64,000 nucleotides of DNA from Clostridium sp. Marseille-Q2269 (GCF_943736985.1 NZ_CALSFS010000010.1:102085-166084), one strand, 5' to 3'. Shown: positions 51,682-61,084, counted from the stretch's first letter. A program made the numbers and translations. The notes: generated from the letters alone by a model not told the origin.

Positions 51682-52122
51682 ATGAATAATATTGACTTTG
51701 ATAAAATAAGAAAAGTTGCTGAAGATTACTATAGAAATGGAGATTTTTATTGTTCAGAAGCGGTAGTTAAAACTATTAGAGATGAATTTAAAATAGAAGT
51801 TTCAGATGATGCTATAGCTATGGCATCAGGATTTCCAGTAGGTATGGGAGGTTCAGGATGTACTTGTGGCGCTATAGCAGGTGGAATAATGGCACTTGGT
51901 ATGGTGTTTGGTAGAAAAGAAGCAAAAGACCCTATAGTTGCAAAATCCATGGAACTAAGTAAAAAATTACATGATGATTTTAAAAAAGAACATAAAAGTC
52001 TCTGCTGTAGATTTCTAACAAAAGACATGGAATTAGGTTCAAAAGAGCATATGGATCAATGTATAGCATTCACGGGTGAAGTAGCGGAAAGAGTAGCAAG
52101 AATAATAGTAGAAAATAGATAG
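51682..52122 (+). CDS. C_GCAxxG_C_C family redox protein
   Basis: 146 residues, all-helical, with the family's cysteine pattern: YCSEAV, GGSGCTCGAIAGGIMALG, SLCCRFL and MDQCIAFTG. These proteins may bind metal or act in redox relay; the biochemical role is not established. ATG at 51682 follows TTTTGGAGG. One of the few plus-strand genes, monocistronic, with a terminator 90 bases downstream. Confidence 0.9.
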   Translation: MNNIDFDKIRKVAEDYYRNGDFYCSEAVVKTIRDEFKIEVSDDAIAMASGFPVGMGGSGCTCGAIAGGIMALGMVFGRKEAKDPIVAKSMELSKKLHDDFKKEHKSLCCRFLTKDMELGSKEHMDQCIAFTGEVAERVARIIVENR

Positions 52123-52213
52123 GTAACAAGAATATATATTCTACATAAATAATGAAAATCCTTTTTGTATAAATTTAAAAGGCTGTTTACAAAATATGTT
52201 TATCAACAACCCA

Positions 52214-52248
52214 AGGAAAATATAATTAATTTTTAATTATATTTTCCT
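52214..52248 (+). terminator. terminator of the C_GCAxxG_C_C gene
   Basis: AGGAAAATATAATTA / TAATTATATTTTCCT, perfect 15-bp stem, 5-base loop. It lies between converging genes and may serve both. Confidence 0.65.
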
Positions 52249-52269
52249 AATTTATATAATTCTCATCTA

Positions 52270-52470
52270 TTATATACTAAGCGCTCTTTTAAATATTACT
52301 GAACCATCATCTGGTTTTGGCATCCATCCTATTCCCTCATGAGGTTTGGCCAAAGCACATACAAGTTCCCATCCTTCTTCACCATAATTATTAAGTTCAT
52401 TCTGTAAATTAATAGGATTACCTAAATTCTTTATAGAATTAATTTCAATAACTTTATATTCCCATTTCAT
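52270..52470 (-). CDS. DUF4177 small protein
   Basis: About 66 residues with the DUF4177 pattern: MKWEYKVIEINSIKN, a variable middle, GEEGWELVCALAKP and SVIFKRALS at the end. Small single-domain proteins of this type are widespread and uncharacterised. Upstream GTG and ATG codons (52479, 52476) lie in the AAGGGG ribosome site, so ATG at 52470 is chosen. It lies 51 bases downstream of the acr3 gene and could be the last gene of the arsenic operon, although nothing links it to arsenic. Confidence 0.85.
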   Translation of the reverse strand: MKWEYKVIEINSIKNLGNPINLQNELNNYGEEGWELVCALAKPHEGIGWMPKPDDGSVIFKRALSI

Positions 52471-52520
52471 ATACATCACCCCTTAATTAATTCTAATAGA
52501 AGTGTAACTTAAAAATTTAT

Positions 52521-53594
52521 TTATTGTTTCTCTATAATCTCTGTTGAAAACCATCCTCGTGTATTATTAGCAATTCTAACAAGAGTTAACATTATAGGTA
52601 CTTCAGTTAAAACTCCTACTACTGTGGCAAGGGCTGCTCCTGATTTCAATCCAAACAAAGATATTGCAACTGCAACTGATAGTTCAAAGAAATTACTTGC
52701 TCCTATCATGCCTACTGGTGCAGCCACATTGTGAGGTAATTTCCATAGTTTTGCCCATCCATAAGCAATAGTAAATATAAGAAATGTTTGAATTGTAAGA
52801 GGTACTGCAATCAATAAAATATGAAGCGGATTGTTTAATATAATCTCTCCTTGGAATGAGAAAATAATAACTAAAGTTAGAAGCAATCCTATAATAGTTA
52901 TATTATCGAATTTCTTTAAAAACACATCATTAAAATACTCTATTCCCTTATTTTTTATAACTGATTTTCTTGTTAAAAAGCCTGCTGTTAAAGGTATAAC
53001 AACAAATAATATAGTTGATAATATTAATGTTCCATAGGGAACTGTAACATCACTTACTCCCAATAAAAACGCTACAATAGGTGCAAAGGCTACTAATATA
53101 ATTAAATCATTTACAGCTACTTGAACTAAGGTATATGCTGCATCTCCTTTAGTAAGATAACTCCATACAAATACCATTGCTGTGCATGGTGCTGCTCCTA
53201 ATAGTACTGCACCTGCTAAATACTCTGTAGCAAGGTTTCCTGGAATAAATGCTTTAAACACAACCTTTAAGAAAAATGAGGCTATTAAATACATTGTAAA
53301 GGGCTTTATAAGCCAATTAGTAACGCAGGTAACTATTAACCCTTTAGGTTTTTTAGTTACACCTACTATACTATTAAAATCAATTTTTAACATCATTGGA
53401 TATATCATAAGCCAAATTAAAATAGCAACTGGTATTGAAACATTGTAGTATTCAAATTTATTCAAAGTTTCAGGTATGGACGGAATAAATTGTCCTATAA
53501 GTATTCCTACTATAATGCAAAGTGCTACCCATATAGTAAGATATCTTTCAAAGATACCTAATCCTTTATTTTTTTCTTTACTTTTTAAGGGCAT
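52521..53594 (-). CDS. acr3: ACR3 family arsenite efflux permease
   Basis: Membrane exporter of arsenite, 357 residues, ten helices. The conserved Cys in GAAPCTAMVFVW (about residue 136) and the region GASNFFELSVAVAIS are ACR3 signatures; this is the BART-fold family, not classical ArsB. A frame nine codons longer exists, but ATG at 53594 follows AAAGGAGG. It is the last core gene of the arsR-arsD-arsA-arsC-acr3 operon, so the pump may be coupled to ArsA ATPase. Confidence 0.95.
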   Translation of the reverse strand: MPLKSKEKNKGLGIFERYLTIWVALCIIVGILIGQFIPSIPETLNKFEYYNVSIPVAILIWLMIYPMMLKIDFNSIVGVTKKPKGLIVTCVTNWLIKPFTMYLIASFFLKVVFKAFIPGNLATEYLAGAVLLGAAPCTAMVFVWSYLTKGDAAYTLVQVAVNDLIILVAFAPIVAFLLGVSDVTVPYGTLILSTILFVVIPLTAGFLTRKSVIKNKGIEYFNDVFLKKFDNITIIGLLLTLVIIFSFQGEIILNNPLHILLIAVPLTIQTFLIFTIAYGWAKLWKLPHNVAAPVGMIGASNFFELSVAVAISLFGLKSGAALATVVGVLTEVPIMLTLVRIANNTRGWFSTEIIEKQ

Positions 53595-53637
53595 AATTAA
53601 TCCTCCTTTATAAAAATTCATAGTTTAAAATCATAAA

Positions 53638-54054
53638 TTATTCCGTTAAATCAATTTCATTGTTTTTTATTCTTTCCGCTAAATCTTTAATCTTTTCTTC
53701 AATAATTTTTGCTGTTTTAATAAACTCTTCATCACTTTTACCTGTAGGATCTTCTAATTCCCAATCTTCTGTATGCTTACAAGGTAAGAAAGGACATACA
53801 ACGTTACATCCCATTTTTATAGCAATGTCTACTTTTGGTATATCCGTTAATAGTTTAGACCTATGGTCTTTATTCATATCTACTTTATACATTGTCTTTA
53901 TAATTCTTACTGCATCTTGATTTATTTGTACTTTAGTTTCTGTACCGGCGGAATATGAATGAAAAACATCAGATGCAAACAATTTTCCTAACGCTTCTGC
54001 CATTTGAGATCTACAAGAATTATGAACACAAATAAATGCTACTTTAGGTTTCAT
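53638..54054 (-). CDS. arsC: arsenate reductase, low-molecular-weight phosphatase type
   Basis: Reduces arsenate to arsenite so that it can be exported. 138 residues with the P-loop CVHNSCRSQ (nucleophile Cys9, Arg15) and the redox cysteines in MGCNVVCPFLPC, as in thioredoxin-coupled ArsC of Gram-positives. ATG at 54054 follows GCGGAGG. Between arsA and acr3 in the operon. Confidence 0.93.
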   Translation of the reverse strand: MKPKVAFICVHNSCRSQMAEALGKLFASDVFHSYSAGTETKVQINQDAVRIIKTMYKVDMNKDHRSKLLTDIPKVDIAIKMGCNVVCPFLPCKHTEDWELEDPTGKSDEEFIKTAKIIEEKIKDLAERIKNNEIDLTE

Positions 54055-54148
54055 GAAATTATCCTCCGCTAAAATTATTTATATATAATCATGTTTATAT
54101 ATAACTCCACTACAAAATTAATTTTTACATTTTGCAGTGGAGTTATTC

Positions 54149-55894
54149 CTAGTTCACTAAATCATTAAGTATTTCACCTTTAACCTCTTTAGGAATCCAC
54201 TGTATAACTGCAAAATTTCCTTTAGATATTTCATTCACTTTGTTAATCCACTGTACCTCATTGTTGACTTTTACCTTTAAGATAGAATTTGTTGTATTGG
54301 TTGCATAGAAACTTGAATTGATAACCCACCATTTACTGTGAATACCAGCTCTATTTAAATCTTTCTGCAATCTTAAAGCCTCATAAACAGGAGTAGTTTC
54401 AGCTAGTGTTGCGATGATTACTTCTGTATTTTCCTCATTTCTAAGCTTAGGTAAAAGCTTCTTAACTGATTCTGGAATATCTCCTTGTGAACGTTCAATT
54501 TCTTTATTATAACTTTGAGTAGAGTCTAAAAGTAATAAAGTGTGCCCTGTTGGTGCTGTATCAATAACTACAACCTCATTTTCTGACCTTTCAACTATTT
54601 CTGCAAATGCCCTAAATACTGCTATTTCTTGAGTACAAGGTGATCTTAAATCTTCTTCAACATAAGCAATATCATCTTCACTCATGGTTTTTCGTGCTTT
54701 ACCTAATACCTCTTCTTTGTATTTTTCTAGTTCCTTTTTTTCGTCTATATGGCTTAAAGTGATTCCATAACTTTCATCTAACACAAATTTTAAATGATCT
54801 GCTGGATCAGTAGTTGTTAAATGTACTTTCTTTCCTTTCTTAGCTAACCCTACAGCAATTGCAGCAGCTATTGTAGTTTTACCTACACCACCTTTACCCA
54901 TTGTAAATATTACTTTTTTATCAGTATTATATAAATCTTCTATTACCTTATTTAATTTAGGTAAATTAGTAGTGTTTAATTTTTCATCATTATATTTAAT
55001 ATTATTATTCTTTAAAAAAGCTCTTACATTTTCTAAACCTGTTACATTATATGGTCTTAATGGGATTTGAAAAGTTTCAACAGTCTTTAGTGATTGTGGA
55101 ATATCTTCTAATGCTTTTTGTTCTTTAGTATAAATAGCATTAGAAAGATAATCTTCATGCTCTTCAAGTACTCCATTAATAACTAAAACTTGATTGTTTA
55201 CCCCTATATCTTGAAGTTCTTTAGAAGCTCTTTCAGCCTCCTTTAAAGGTGATACTTCTGGGCGTGATACAAGTATAAGTGTAGTTTTATCCTTATCCGC
55301 TAGAGTATTTACTGCATTTTTATAAACTTCTTTTTTACTTTCAAGTCCTGAAAGCTGTCCTAAACATGAAGCACCATGTGTACTTTCATTAATAAAATTG
55401 CTCCATGCTGAAGGAAGCTGCAACATCCTTAGTGTATGACCTGTTGGTGCTGTATCAAATATAATATGGTCATACTCTTTTTCTACTTTTTCATCAGTTA
55501 TAAAGGTTGAGAATTCATTAAATGCAGCAATCTCAACAGTACATGAACCTGAAAGCTGTTCCTCCATATTACTCAAAACTACTTCTGGTAGTTTTCCACG
55601 ATAAGGTGCTATTACACTTTCTCTATATTCCTCAGCTGCTTCTTCTGGCTCAAAGTTTGCAACTACTAAATTAGGAACTTCTTTTATAGTAACTCCCTTA
55701 TTATTTAATTTTGTATTAAAAACATCTTGAAGATTTGAAGCTGGATCTGTACTAACAAGCATAATTTTTTTACCTTTATCAGCTAAAGTTACCGCTACAG
55801 CACAAGCTGTTGAAGTCTTACCAACTCCACCTTTGCCAGTAAAGAATAAATATTTTGTTAAGTTTATATCTTCTACATTAAATTTTTTAAACAT
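54149..55894 (-). CDS. arsA: arsenical pump-driving ATPase
   Basis: Cytosolic ATPase of 581 residues made of two homologous halves, each with a deviant Walker A: FFTGKGGVGKTSTACA near 16-31 and FTMGKGGVGKTTIAAA near 331-346. Each half also carries the DTAPTGHTLRML or DTAPTGHTLLLL signature. The metal-site cysteines are in LSGSCTVEIAAF and RSPCTQEIAVF. It energises arsenite export with the permease and accepts metalloid from ArsD. ATG at 55894 follows AAAGGGGGATA. Full length for the family. Confidence 0.95.
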   Translation of the reverse strand: MFKKFNVEDINLTKYLFFTGKGGVGKTSTACAVAVTLADKGKKIMLVSTDPASNLQDVFNTKLNNKGVTIKEVPNLVVANFEPEEAAEEYRESVIAPYRGKLPEVVLSNMEEQLSGSCTVEIAAFNEFSTFITDEKVEKEYDHIIFDTAPTGHTLRMLQLPSAWSNFINESTHGASCLGQLSGLESKKEVYKNAVNTLADKDKTTLILVSRPEVSPLKEAERASKELQDIGVNNQVLVINGVLEEHEDYLSNAIYTKEQKALEDIPQSLKTVETFQIPLRPYNVTGLENVRAFLKNNNIKYNDEKLNTTNLPKLNKVIEDLYNTDKKVIFTMGKGGVGKTTIAAAIAVGLAKKGKKVHLTTTDPADHLKFVLDESYGITLSHIDEKKELEKYKEEVLGKARKTMSEDDIAYVEEDLRSPCTQEIAVFRAFAEIVERSENEVVVIDTAPTGHTLLLLDSTQSYNKEIERSQGDIPESVKKLLPKLRNEENTEVIIATLAETTPVYEALRLQKDLNRAGIHSKWWVINSSFYATNTTNSILKVKVNNEVQWINKVNEISKGNFAVIQWIPKEVKGEILNDLVN

Positions 55895-55912
55895 TATATC
55901 CCCCTTTTCTTT

Positions 55913-56284
55913 TTAGCAACATCCATCTTTACAATTACAACCTTTAGATGGTTTTTTTATAGTAATTTTTAAATAATCCTCTGGTATATCTAACAATTTA
56001 CAAAATTCTTTGTTAGTTGGATACGCTTTTGTTTTTACAATAATACCATCAATCATTGTAACTGGAAGTATTTCTACTCCTTCTTTATTTAGAATTTCAT
56101 TTATTTTCTTATTGTCAACAAATATTTGTGGATTACTAGTTAGATTATATCTTTCAACTAATATTCCATTATTCTTTAATCTGTTTATTGTTGTAGCTAT
56201 CCTCAATAATTCTGGATTAACAGATGGGCCACATACTCCTGTTGAACAACACATAGCTGGATCAAAAATTATCATTTTTTTCAT
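55913..56284 (-). CDS. arsD: arsenical resistance metallochaperone/repressor ArsD
   Basis: 123 residues that pass arsenite to ArsA and can weakly repress. The essential cysteines are MCCSTGVCGP (Cys12, Cys13, Cys18) and the C-terminal cluster GCNCKDGCC. The thioredoxin-like fold segments FDPAMCCS and VEILPVTMIDGIIV are typical. ATG at 56284 follows TGAGGAG. It lies between arsR and arsA. Confidence 0.95.
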   Translation of the reverse strand: MKKMIIFDPAMCCSTGVCGPSVNPELLRIATTINRLKNNGILVERYNLTSNPQIFVDNKKINEILNKEGVEILPVTMIDGIIVKTKAYPTNKEFCKLLDIPEDYLKITIKKPSKGCNCKDGCC

Positions 56285-56305
56285 GCTTATTCACTCCTCA
56301 TTTTT

Positions 56306-56629
56306 TTATTTACAATTACATTTTGATTCATTCTTACAGATACAGTCGTCTGTATCCGTTGTAATGCTCATAAGAAATAAAATTAGTTTATTACAATTAG
56401 TAATATTTAATGAATAATATGACCATAAACCTTCTTTTCTAGATTCTACAAGACCACAATCCATTAGAACCTTCATATGATGAGAAAGTGTTGGTTGTGT
56501 AAAACCAAAGTGTTCCAATATATCACAAGCACACTTTTCTCCACAAGATAATATATCAATTATTTTTAATCTACTACCATCTGATAATGCTTTAATAATT
56601 TTTGCATTATCATCATAATTTAAGCTCAT
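56306..56629 (-). CDS. arsR: ArsR/SmtB family arsenic-responsive repressor
   Basis: 107 residues, winged helix-turn-helix (RLKIIDILSCGEKCACDILE, then FTQPTLSHHMKVLMDCGLVE). Metalloid-binding cysteines are Cys29, Cys33 and Cys35 near the first helix of the HTH; the tail has extra cysteines (DDCICKNESKCNCK). It represses its own operon until arsenite binds. ATG at 56629 follows TATAGGAGG. Two perfect palindromes cover its promoter. Confidence 0.95.
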   Translation of the reverse strand: MSLNYDDNAKIIKALSDGSRLKIIDILSCGEKCACDILEHFGFTQPTLSHHMKVLMDCGLVESRKEGLWSYYSLNITNCNKLILFLMSITTDTDDCICKNESKCNCK

Positions 56630-56643
56630 TGATTTCCCTCCTA

Positions 56644-56661
56644 TATAGATATTTATCTATA
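56644..56661. promoter_or_regulatory. ArsR operator 2 (downstream of -10)
   Basis: TATAGATA-TT-TATCTATA, perfect 8-2-8 palindrome between the -10 box and the ribosome site of arsR. Confidence 0.7.
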
Positions 56662-56664
56662 CAT

Positions 56665-56693
56665 AGTATAGAATGTATTCTATATAATGTCAA
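56665..56693 (-). promoter_or_regulatory. ars operon promoter
   Basis: Minus-strand TTGACA (56688-56693) and TATACT (56665-56670) with exactly 17 bases between. Confidence 0.8.
56667..56684. promoter_or_regulatory. ArsR operator 1 (between -35 and -10)
   Basis: TATAGAAT-GT-ATTCTATA, perfect 8-2-8 palindrome lying in the promoter spacer and overlapping the -10 by four bases. Its half-site TATAGA matches operator 2. Confidence 0.75.
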
Positions 56694-56699
56694 CATCAT

Positions 56700-56928
56700 T
56701 TATATTTATCAACTCAAAATACACCTATATATAAACATTTGTCTATATAGAAGTATATTATGCAAATAATATATTAAATGTGAACATGAAAGTATTAACT
56801 ATAATCTAAGTTATATATTGTGTAAAATAGATCAATCAATACTAATATTATTTAAATAATTATATAAATCAATAAACACCTGAAATAATAATTGCAAGTA
56901 TAAATAATTTTTATGCTTTAATAAAAAA
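56700..56928. other. gene-free gap upstream of the ars promoter
   Basis: About 230 bases, AT-rich, no open frame. A loose inverted repeat (CTATATA ... TATATAG near 56750) may be a decayed third ArsR-like site. Otherwise nothing seen. Confidence 0.35.
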
Positions 56929-56957
56929 ATACTATAGAACATTAAGCTCTATAGTAT
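56929..56957. terminator. bidirectional terminator, probably the original SulP terminator
   Basis: ATACTATAGA / TCTATAGTAT, 9-base loop, T-runs on both outer sides. Removing the two insertion sequences to its right would place it about 120 bases after the SulP stop. Confidence 0.65.
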
Positions 56958-56983
56958 CTTTTATAAATATATTAAATTATATT

Positions 56984-58445
56984 CTTTAGTTAGGCAATTT
57001 CAAAAGCTAAATTACCTATTGAGACGATATTATACTTATTATGATATATTATCCATATAATATGAAAACACTTGCCCAATTTTATATGATGAATTTTTAA
57101 AAACTCTAAGGGATTTTTAGCTCAGATAAAATATCTTTTAGTTCAATATTCTGTTTTGATTTTTCATATATAAAGCACACAAGTGCTTTTGCCGTCAGGC
57201 TGTTTAGATATTTCTGAGTTTCACCTATAGTCTTAAAATCTCCGTGGTTGGAACTAACTCTAAATAATTCTAAAAAATTATAGATTAAGAATACTATAAG
57301 AAAATATCGTTCTATAGACAAAATGCTACGCATTCTATATTTATCAAAAGCTAAATTGCTTTTTAAATATTTATATGAAGTTTCTATAGTCCATCTGTGA
57401 GAATAATATTTAATTATAGTTTCTGCATTTAATAAGATGTCGGTAGACAGCAAATATACTGGGTTCTTGAATCCATCATGGGTGACTTCATAGCAAATAA
57501 GTATTTTAGCATAAGGGAATTTAGAAACATTACCTTCATAGGTATATACTCTATAGTCCTTACCTTCAACTGTAACAAGGTCTAAGGTGTTAGGACTAAG
57601 GAATTTTTCAAATTTTGATAACTGCATTGAAATTCCTAATGGAGATATTTTTCTGTTAGATTTAATTGCTCCTATTAGGTGGTAGCCCTTTGCTAAAGAT
57701 GCTTCTATTAAATTATTATTTGTATACCATGAATCCATAAGACAATAAATTTTTTCACAATTAGATGGAGTTTTAAAAGAAGTTATAAAATTTTTTGCAA
57801 TATCAATATTAGATTTAAAATTTTTATTTAAATCTTTGCAAAATTCCTTTTTATAGTAAGGTTTATATTGTAAAGGAATAGATTTATCATTTACAACAAA
57901 ATTTGAAGTAACCACACAATGTGACCAAATATTTTTGTCTTCTGTATGAGAGTAATTATAAGATAATCCTTGCATTTTCTTTGCTGATTTCTTGGGATTT
58001 ACAGTATCATCTATAATCAAAAATCCTACGGATTTAGGTTTAATATTATGCTCAAGGAAAAAGTTTAAATAGCTAATTCTATTGTTGTTCAGAAGACTAT
58101 GGTCCCATTTAGAATGGCTTAAAAATCTATAAATACAACTTTTGTCTTTTGAATGCAACACATTTTTAGCAATTTCAGATAAAGTTTTAGTGCCAGGTAA
58201 ATTAATTAATCCATTGGCAATATTGGTTAAATGATTAAATTGAGGCTTAGACATTCCATAATTTACATCATTTAAGTAATTGTAAAGTTCATTATTAATG
58301 GATACAATATTAGTACTTGGCATACTTCTTACCTCCTGTGTTTGTATTTGTATGGTAACTTTTATATAACACAGTGAGAGAAAGTATGCCATATTTATTT
58401 TTTGGTAGTTTTACCAATTTAGATTTTTATTTTGCATAACTAAAG
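56984..58445 (-). mobile_element. IS4/IS701-superfamily insertion sequence, 1462 bp
   Basis: Ends CTTTAGTTAGGCAA (left) and the complement of CTTTAGTTATGCAA (right), 13 of 14 matching, with weaker similarity further in. A 7-bp direct repeat TTATATT (56977-56983 and 58446-58452) flanks it. One full-length transposase gene inside. Confidence 0.8.
57106..58323 (-). CDS. DDE transposase, IS4/IS701-like
   Basis: About 405 residues from ATG 58323, which follows AGGAGG by eight bases (a frame 23 codons longer is not needed). First catalytic Asp in FLIIDDTVNPKKSAKKMQGL, second in YCLMDSWYTNNNLIEAS, and the YREK block YSHRWTIETSYKYLKSNL with the catalytic Glu. Full length and apparently intact, so the element may still move. 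Confidence 0.85.
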   Translation of the reverse strand: MPSTNIVSINNELYNYLNDVNYGMSKPQFNHLTNIANGLINLPGTKTLSEIAKNVLHSKDKSCIYRFLSHSKWDHSLLNNNRISYLNFFLEHNIKPKSVGFLIIDDTVNPKKSAKKMQGLSYNYSHTEDKNIWSHCVVTSNFVVNDKSIPLQYKPYYKKEFCKDLNKNFKSNIDIAKNFITSFKTPSNCEKIYCLMDSWYTNNNLIEASLAKGYHLIGAIKSNRKISPLGISMQLSKFEKFLSPNTLDLVTVEGKDYRVYTYEGNVSKFPYAKILICYEVTHDGFKNPVYLLSTDILLNAETIIKYYSHRWTIETSYKYLKSNLAFDKYRMRSILSIERYFLIVFLIYNFLELFRVSSNHGDFKTIGETQKYLNSLTAKALVCFIYEKSKQNIELKDILSELKIP

Positions 58446-58485
58446 TTATATTATTAAATTTTTTAAAAATCTAAAAAACATACTA

Positions 58486-59363
58486 GGGCGTGTCTGAAAA
58501 CAATATATCAAGAGCTTATTTAGATAAAACAAAAATGGCAGAAATATAAACAAATGCAAGAAAAGAAGAAGAAAGCGTATCATATCTAGTAGCAATTCTT
58601 CTAAAATGCTTCACTTTATTAAAAAAGCATTCAACTAGATGACGCTCCTTATATGTCCACCAATCACAAGGCCAAGGATTCTTTGAATTAGATTTTGGCG
58701 GAATAGTATATGAGGCTCCCTGTGACGTTATATATTCTCTAATTTCATTTGTGCCATATGCTTTATCAGCTAAAATATTACTACTTTGTATATCAATGTT
58801 TGAAAGGATATCTATGGCTTGTGTACTGTCATGTAAATTACCAGATGACAATTGGAAGTATACCGGATTGCCAAGGGCATCCACAACTGCATGAATTTTT
58901 GTCGTATGTCCTCCGTGGCTTAATCCAATATGTTGTTTCGTTTCGTTGTTTACAGCCCCTTTTTAACACCTGCACTATGTTGGTGGGCTTTAATGCATGT
59001 TGAATCGATACTTAAATTTTCATAATCTGCTTCTGAGGTTAGCTCTTTAAAAATTACTACTAAAGTACCGTCATCACGCCACTTACAAAAACGACTATAT
59101 ACTGTTTTCCATGACCCAAAGCGTTCAGGTAAATCACGCCATGCAGCACCGCTTTTTGCAATCCATAGTATGGCATTGAACATAATTCTATTATCTTTGG
59201 GTGGTCTTCCTGTCTTTGCAACGGGAAATAAGTTTTTTATTTGATTCCATTGTTCATCTGATATTTCGTAGCGTTTTTGTGTCATTGTTTTAACCTCATA
59301 GTTTTTTATATTATTATACCTAAAATTTAAGTCTTTTGCACTAGTTAGTTTTCAGACACACCC
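58486..59363 (-). mobile_element. IS5 family insertion sequence (IS427-like), 878 bp
   Basis: Terminal inverted repeats GGGCGTGTCTGAAAAC (left, 58486-58501) and the complement of GGGTGTGTCTGAAAAC (right, 59348-59363), 15 of 16 matching. A TA target duplication is present on both sides (58484-58485 and 59364-59365). It encodes two overlapping-frame transposase halves. Confidence 0.9.
58516..59285 (-). CDS. IS5/IS427 transposase, made by -1 frameshift
   Basis: ATG at 59285. First frame: MTQKRYEISDEQWNQI, KTGRPPKDNRIMFNAILWI, SGAAWRDLPERFGSW and the catalytic Asp in LSIDSTCIKAHQ, ending in a stop at 58950. Second frame: GLSHGGHTTKIHAVVDALGN, NILADKAYGTNEIR (second Asp) and ERHLVECFFNKVKHFRRIAT (Glu). 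The frames join at AAA AAG GGG (58956-58964), a slippery stretch suited to -1 slippage, as is usual for this group. It could instead be a broken single gene, but the layout matches functional relatives. Confidence 0.8.
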
Positions 59364-59415
59364 TAATTTATAACTAAATAATTTTATATATATTTTTTAT
59401 AATTTTAAAATTATT

Positions 59416-60891
59416 TTAGTGAACAAATTCTTGTTGACATGCATCATTTTTATTAAAAATAGCTATTTTATCAATTAGATTTGTACTATGCTTATTTAAG
59501 CCTACTATATTTACATTTGAACCATTCTTTTTATATTTAATCATAGCCTTATCAATTGCGCCAACACCTGATTCATCCCAAATATGTGCTTTAGATAAAT
59601 CAATCTCTATAGAGTTAAACTTATCACTAAAATCAAATTGCTCTAAAAAATTTGTTGCTGATGCAAAGAATAATTGCCCTTTTACTTTATACACTTTCTT
59701 ATTACTATTTTCTTCTACAATAGAGATGACTTTTATCTTTGAAATTTTTACTACAAAGAAAACAGCGCTTAGTATTGTTCCCAACAATACTCCAATAGCA
59801 AGATTATGTGTTAGTACAACAACAGCTACAGTTACTATCATTACAAAAGAATCACTCTTAGGTAACATTTTCATTTTCTTAATAGAACTCCAATCAAAGG
59901 TACCTATTGAAACCATGATCATAACCGCAACCAATGCCGCTAAAGGAATTTGTACTACTAGTTTATTTAATGCAATTATTAAAACCATTAAAAATATTCC
60001 TGATGAAAATGTAGAAAGACGACTTCTACCACCTGATTTAATATTAATAACAGATTGTCCGATCATAGCACATGATGCCATTCCTCCAAAAAAGCCAACA
60101 ATTATATTACCAATACCTTGTCCAAAACATTCTTGTGTTTTATTACTTGAAGTTTCAGTCATATCATCTACAATTTGTGATGTTAATAATGATTCAATCA
60201 AACCTACAAATGCAAGGGAAATAGAATATGGTAATATCACTTTAAATGTTTCAAAGTTTAGAGGAACATTTGGAATTAAAAACTTTGGTAAGGTATTTGA
60301 TATATGACCCATATCTCCAACAGTTCTAACATCACTTTTAGTAAGAATAGCAATAGCACTAATTACAACAATAGCAACTAATGGAGATGGTATTGTCTTA
60401 GTTATTTTAGGAAATATATATATTATTAATAGCCCACCTGCCACCATAGCATACATCTGCCAAGATTCTCCGGAAAAGCTAGGAATTTGTGCCATGAAAA
60501 TTAAAATAGCTAAAGAATTCACAAAACCTACCATTACTGATTTGGGAATAAATTTTATTAAATTTCCAACTTTTAATGTTCCCAATATCATTTGTATAAT
60601 ACCTGTCAATATAGTTGCAGCAAACATATACTGTACACCATGGTTTTTTACAAGCCCTACCATTACAAGAGCCATAGCTCCTGTTGCTGCTGAAATCATT
60701 CCTATCCGGCCACCTGAAAAAGCAATTACTAATGACATACAAAATGAAGCATATAGTCCAATCATAGGATCAACTCCTGCTATAATAGAAAAACCTATAG
60801 CCTCTAGGATAAGTGCTAGTGCAACTACAATTCCCGACAGAATATCTCCTTTAATATTAGAAAGCCATTCTTCTTTAATTTTTTCTCTCAA
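59416..60891 (-). CDS. SulP family anion transporter with STAS domain
   Basis: 491 residues, about twelve membrane helices in the inverted-repeat fold (LSGIVVALALILEAIGFSII; GLYASFCMSLVIAFSGGRIG; AATGAMALVMVGL), followed by a cytosolic STAS domain (about 395-491, with EIDLSKAHIWDESGVGAIDK). Family members carry sulfate, bicarbonate or other anions; the substrate is not evident. The start is TTG at 60891, seven bases after AGAGG. Its 3' flank has taken two insertion sequences beginning 52 bases past the stop. Confidence 0.92.
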   Translation of the reverse strand: MREKIKEEWLSNIKGDILSGIVVALALILEAIGFSIIAGVDPMIGLYASFCMSLVIAFSGGRIGMISAATGAMALVMVGLVKNHGVQYMFAATILTGIIQMILGTLKVGNLIKFIPKSVMVGFVNSLAILIFMAQIPSFSGESWQMYAMVAGGLLIIYIFPKITKTIPSPLVAIVVISAIAILTKSDVRTVGDMGHISNTLPKFLIPNVPLNFETFKVILPYSISLAFVGLIESLLTSQIVDDMTETSSNKTQECFGQGIGNIIVGFFGGMASCAMIGQSVINIKSGGRSRLSTFSSGIFLMVLIIALNKLVVQIPLAALVAVMIMVSIGTFDWSSIKKMKMLPKSDSFVMIVTVAVVVLTHNLAIGVLLGTILSAVFFVVKISKIKVISIVEENSNKKVYKVKGQLFFASATNFLEQFDFSDKFNSIEIDLSKAHIWDESGVGAIDKAMIKYKKNGSNVNIVGLNKHSTNLIDKIAIFNKNDACQQEFVH

Positions 60892-61084
60892 AACATCACC
60901 TCTATTTAAAATTTATATGACTTTTTCCGTAAAAGTCTATTTCCGTTTCGCACAAGAATAAATTATACCTGCATAATTATCTAAATTCAAGCATATTTAT
61001 ATATATTATTTTTATATGAAAGCAATATAAAGGGAAAAGGTTTAAATATGATTTTTATAAAATTAGCACATCATATTTGTAATT

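Noticed and set aside
59726-60307. 193-codon plus-strand frame
   Set aside because: Antisense to the SulP transporter; no ribosome site and no protein-like pattern.
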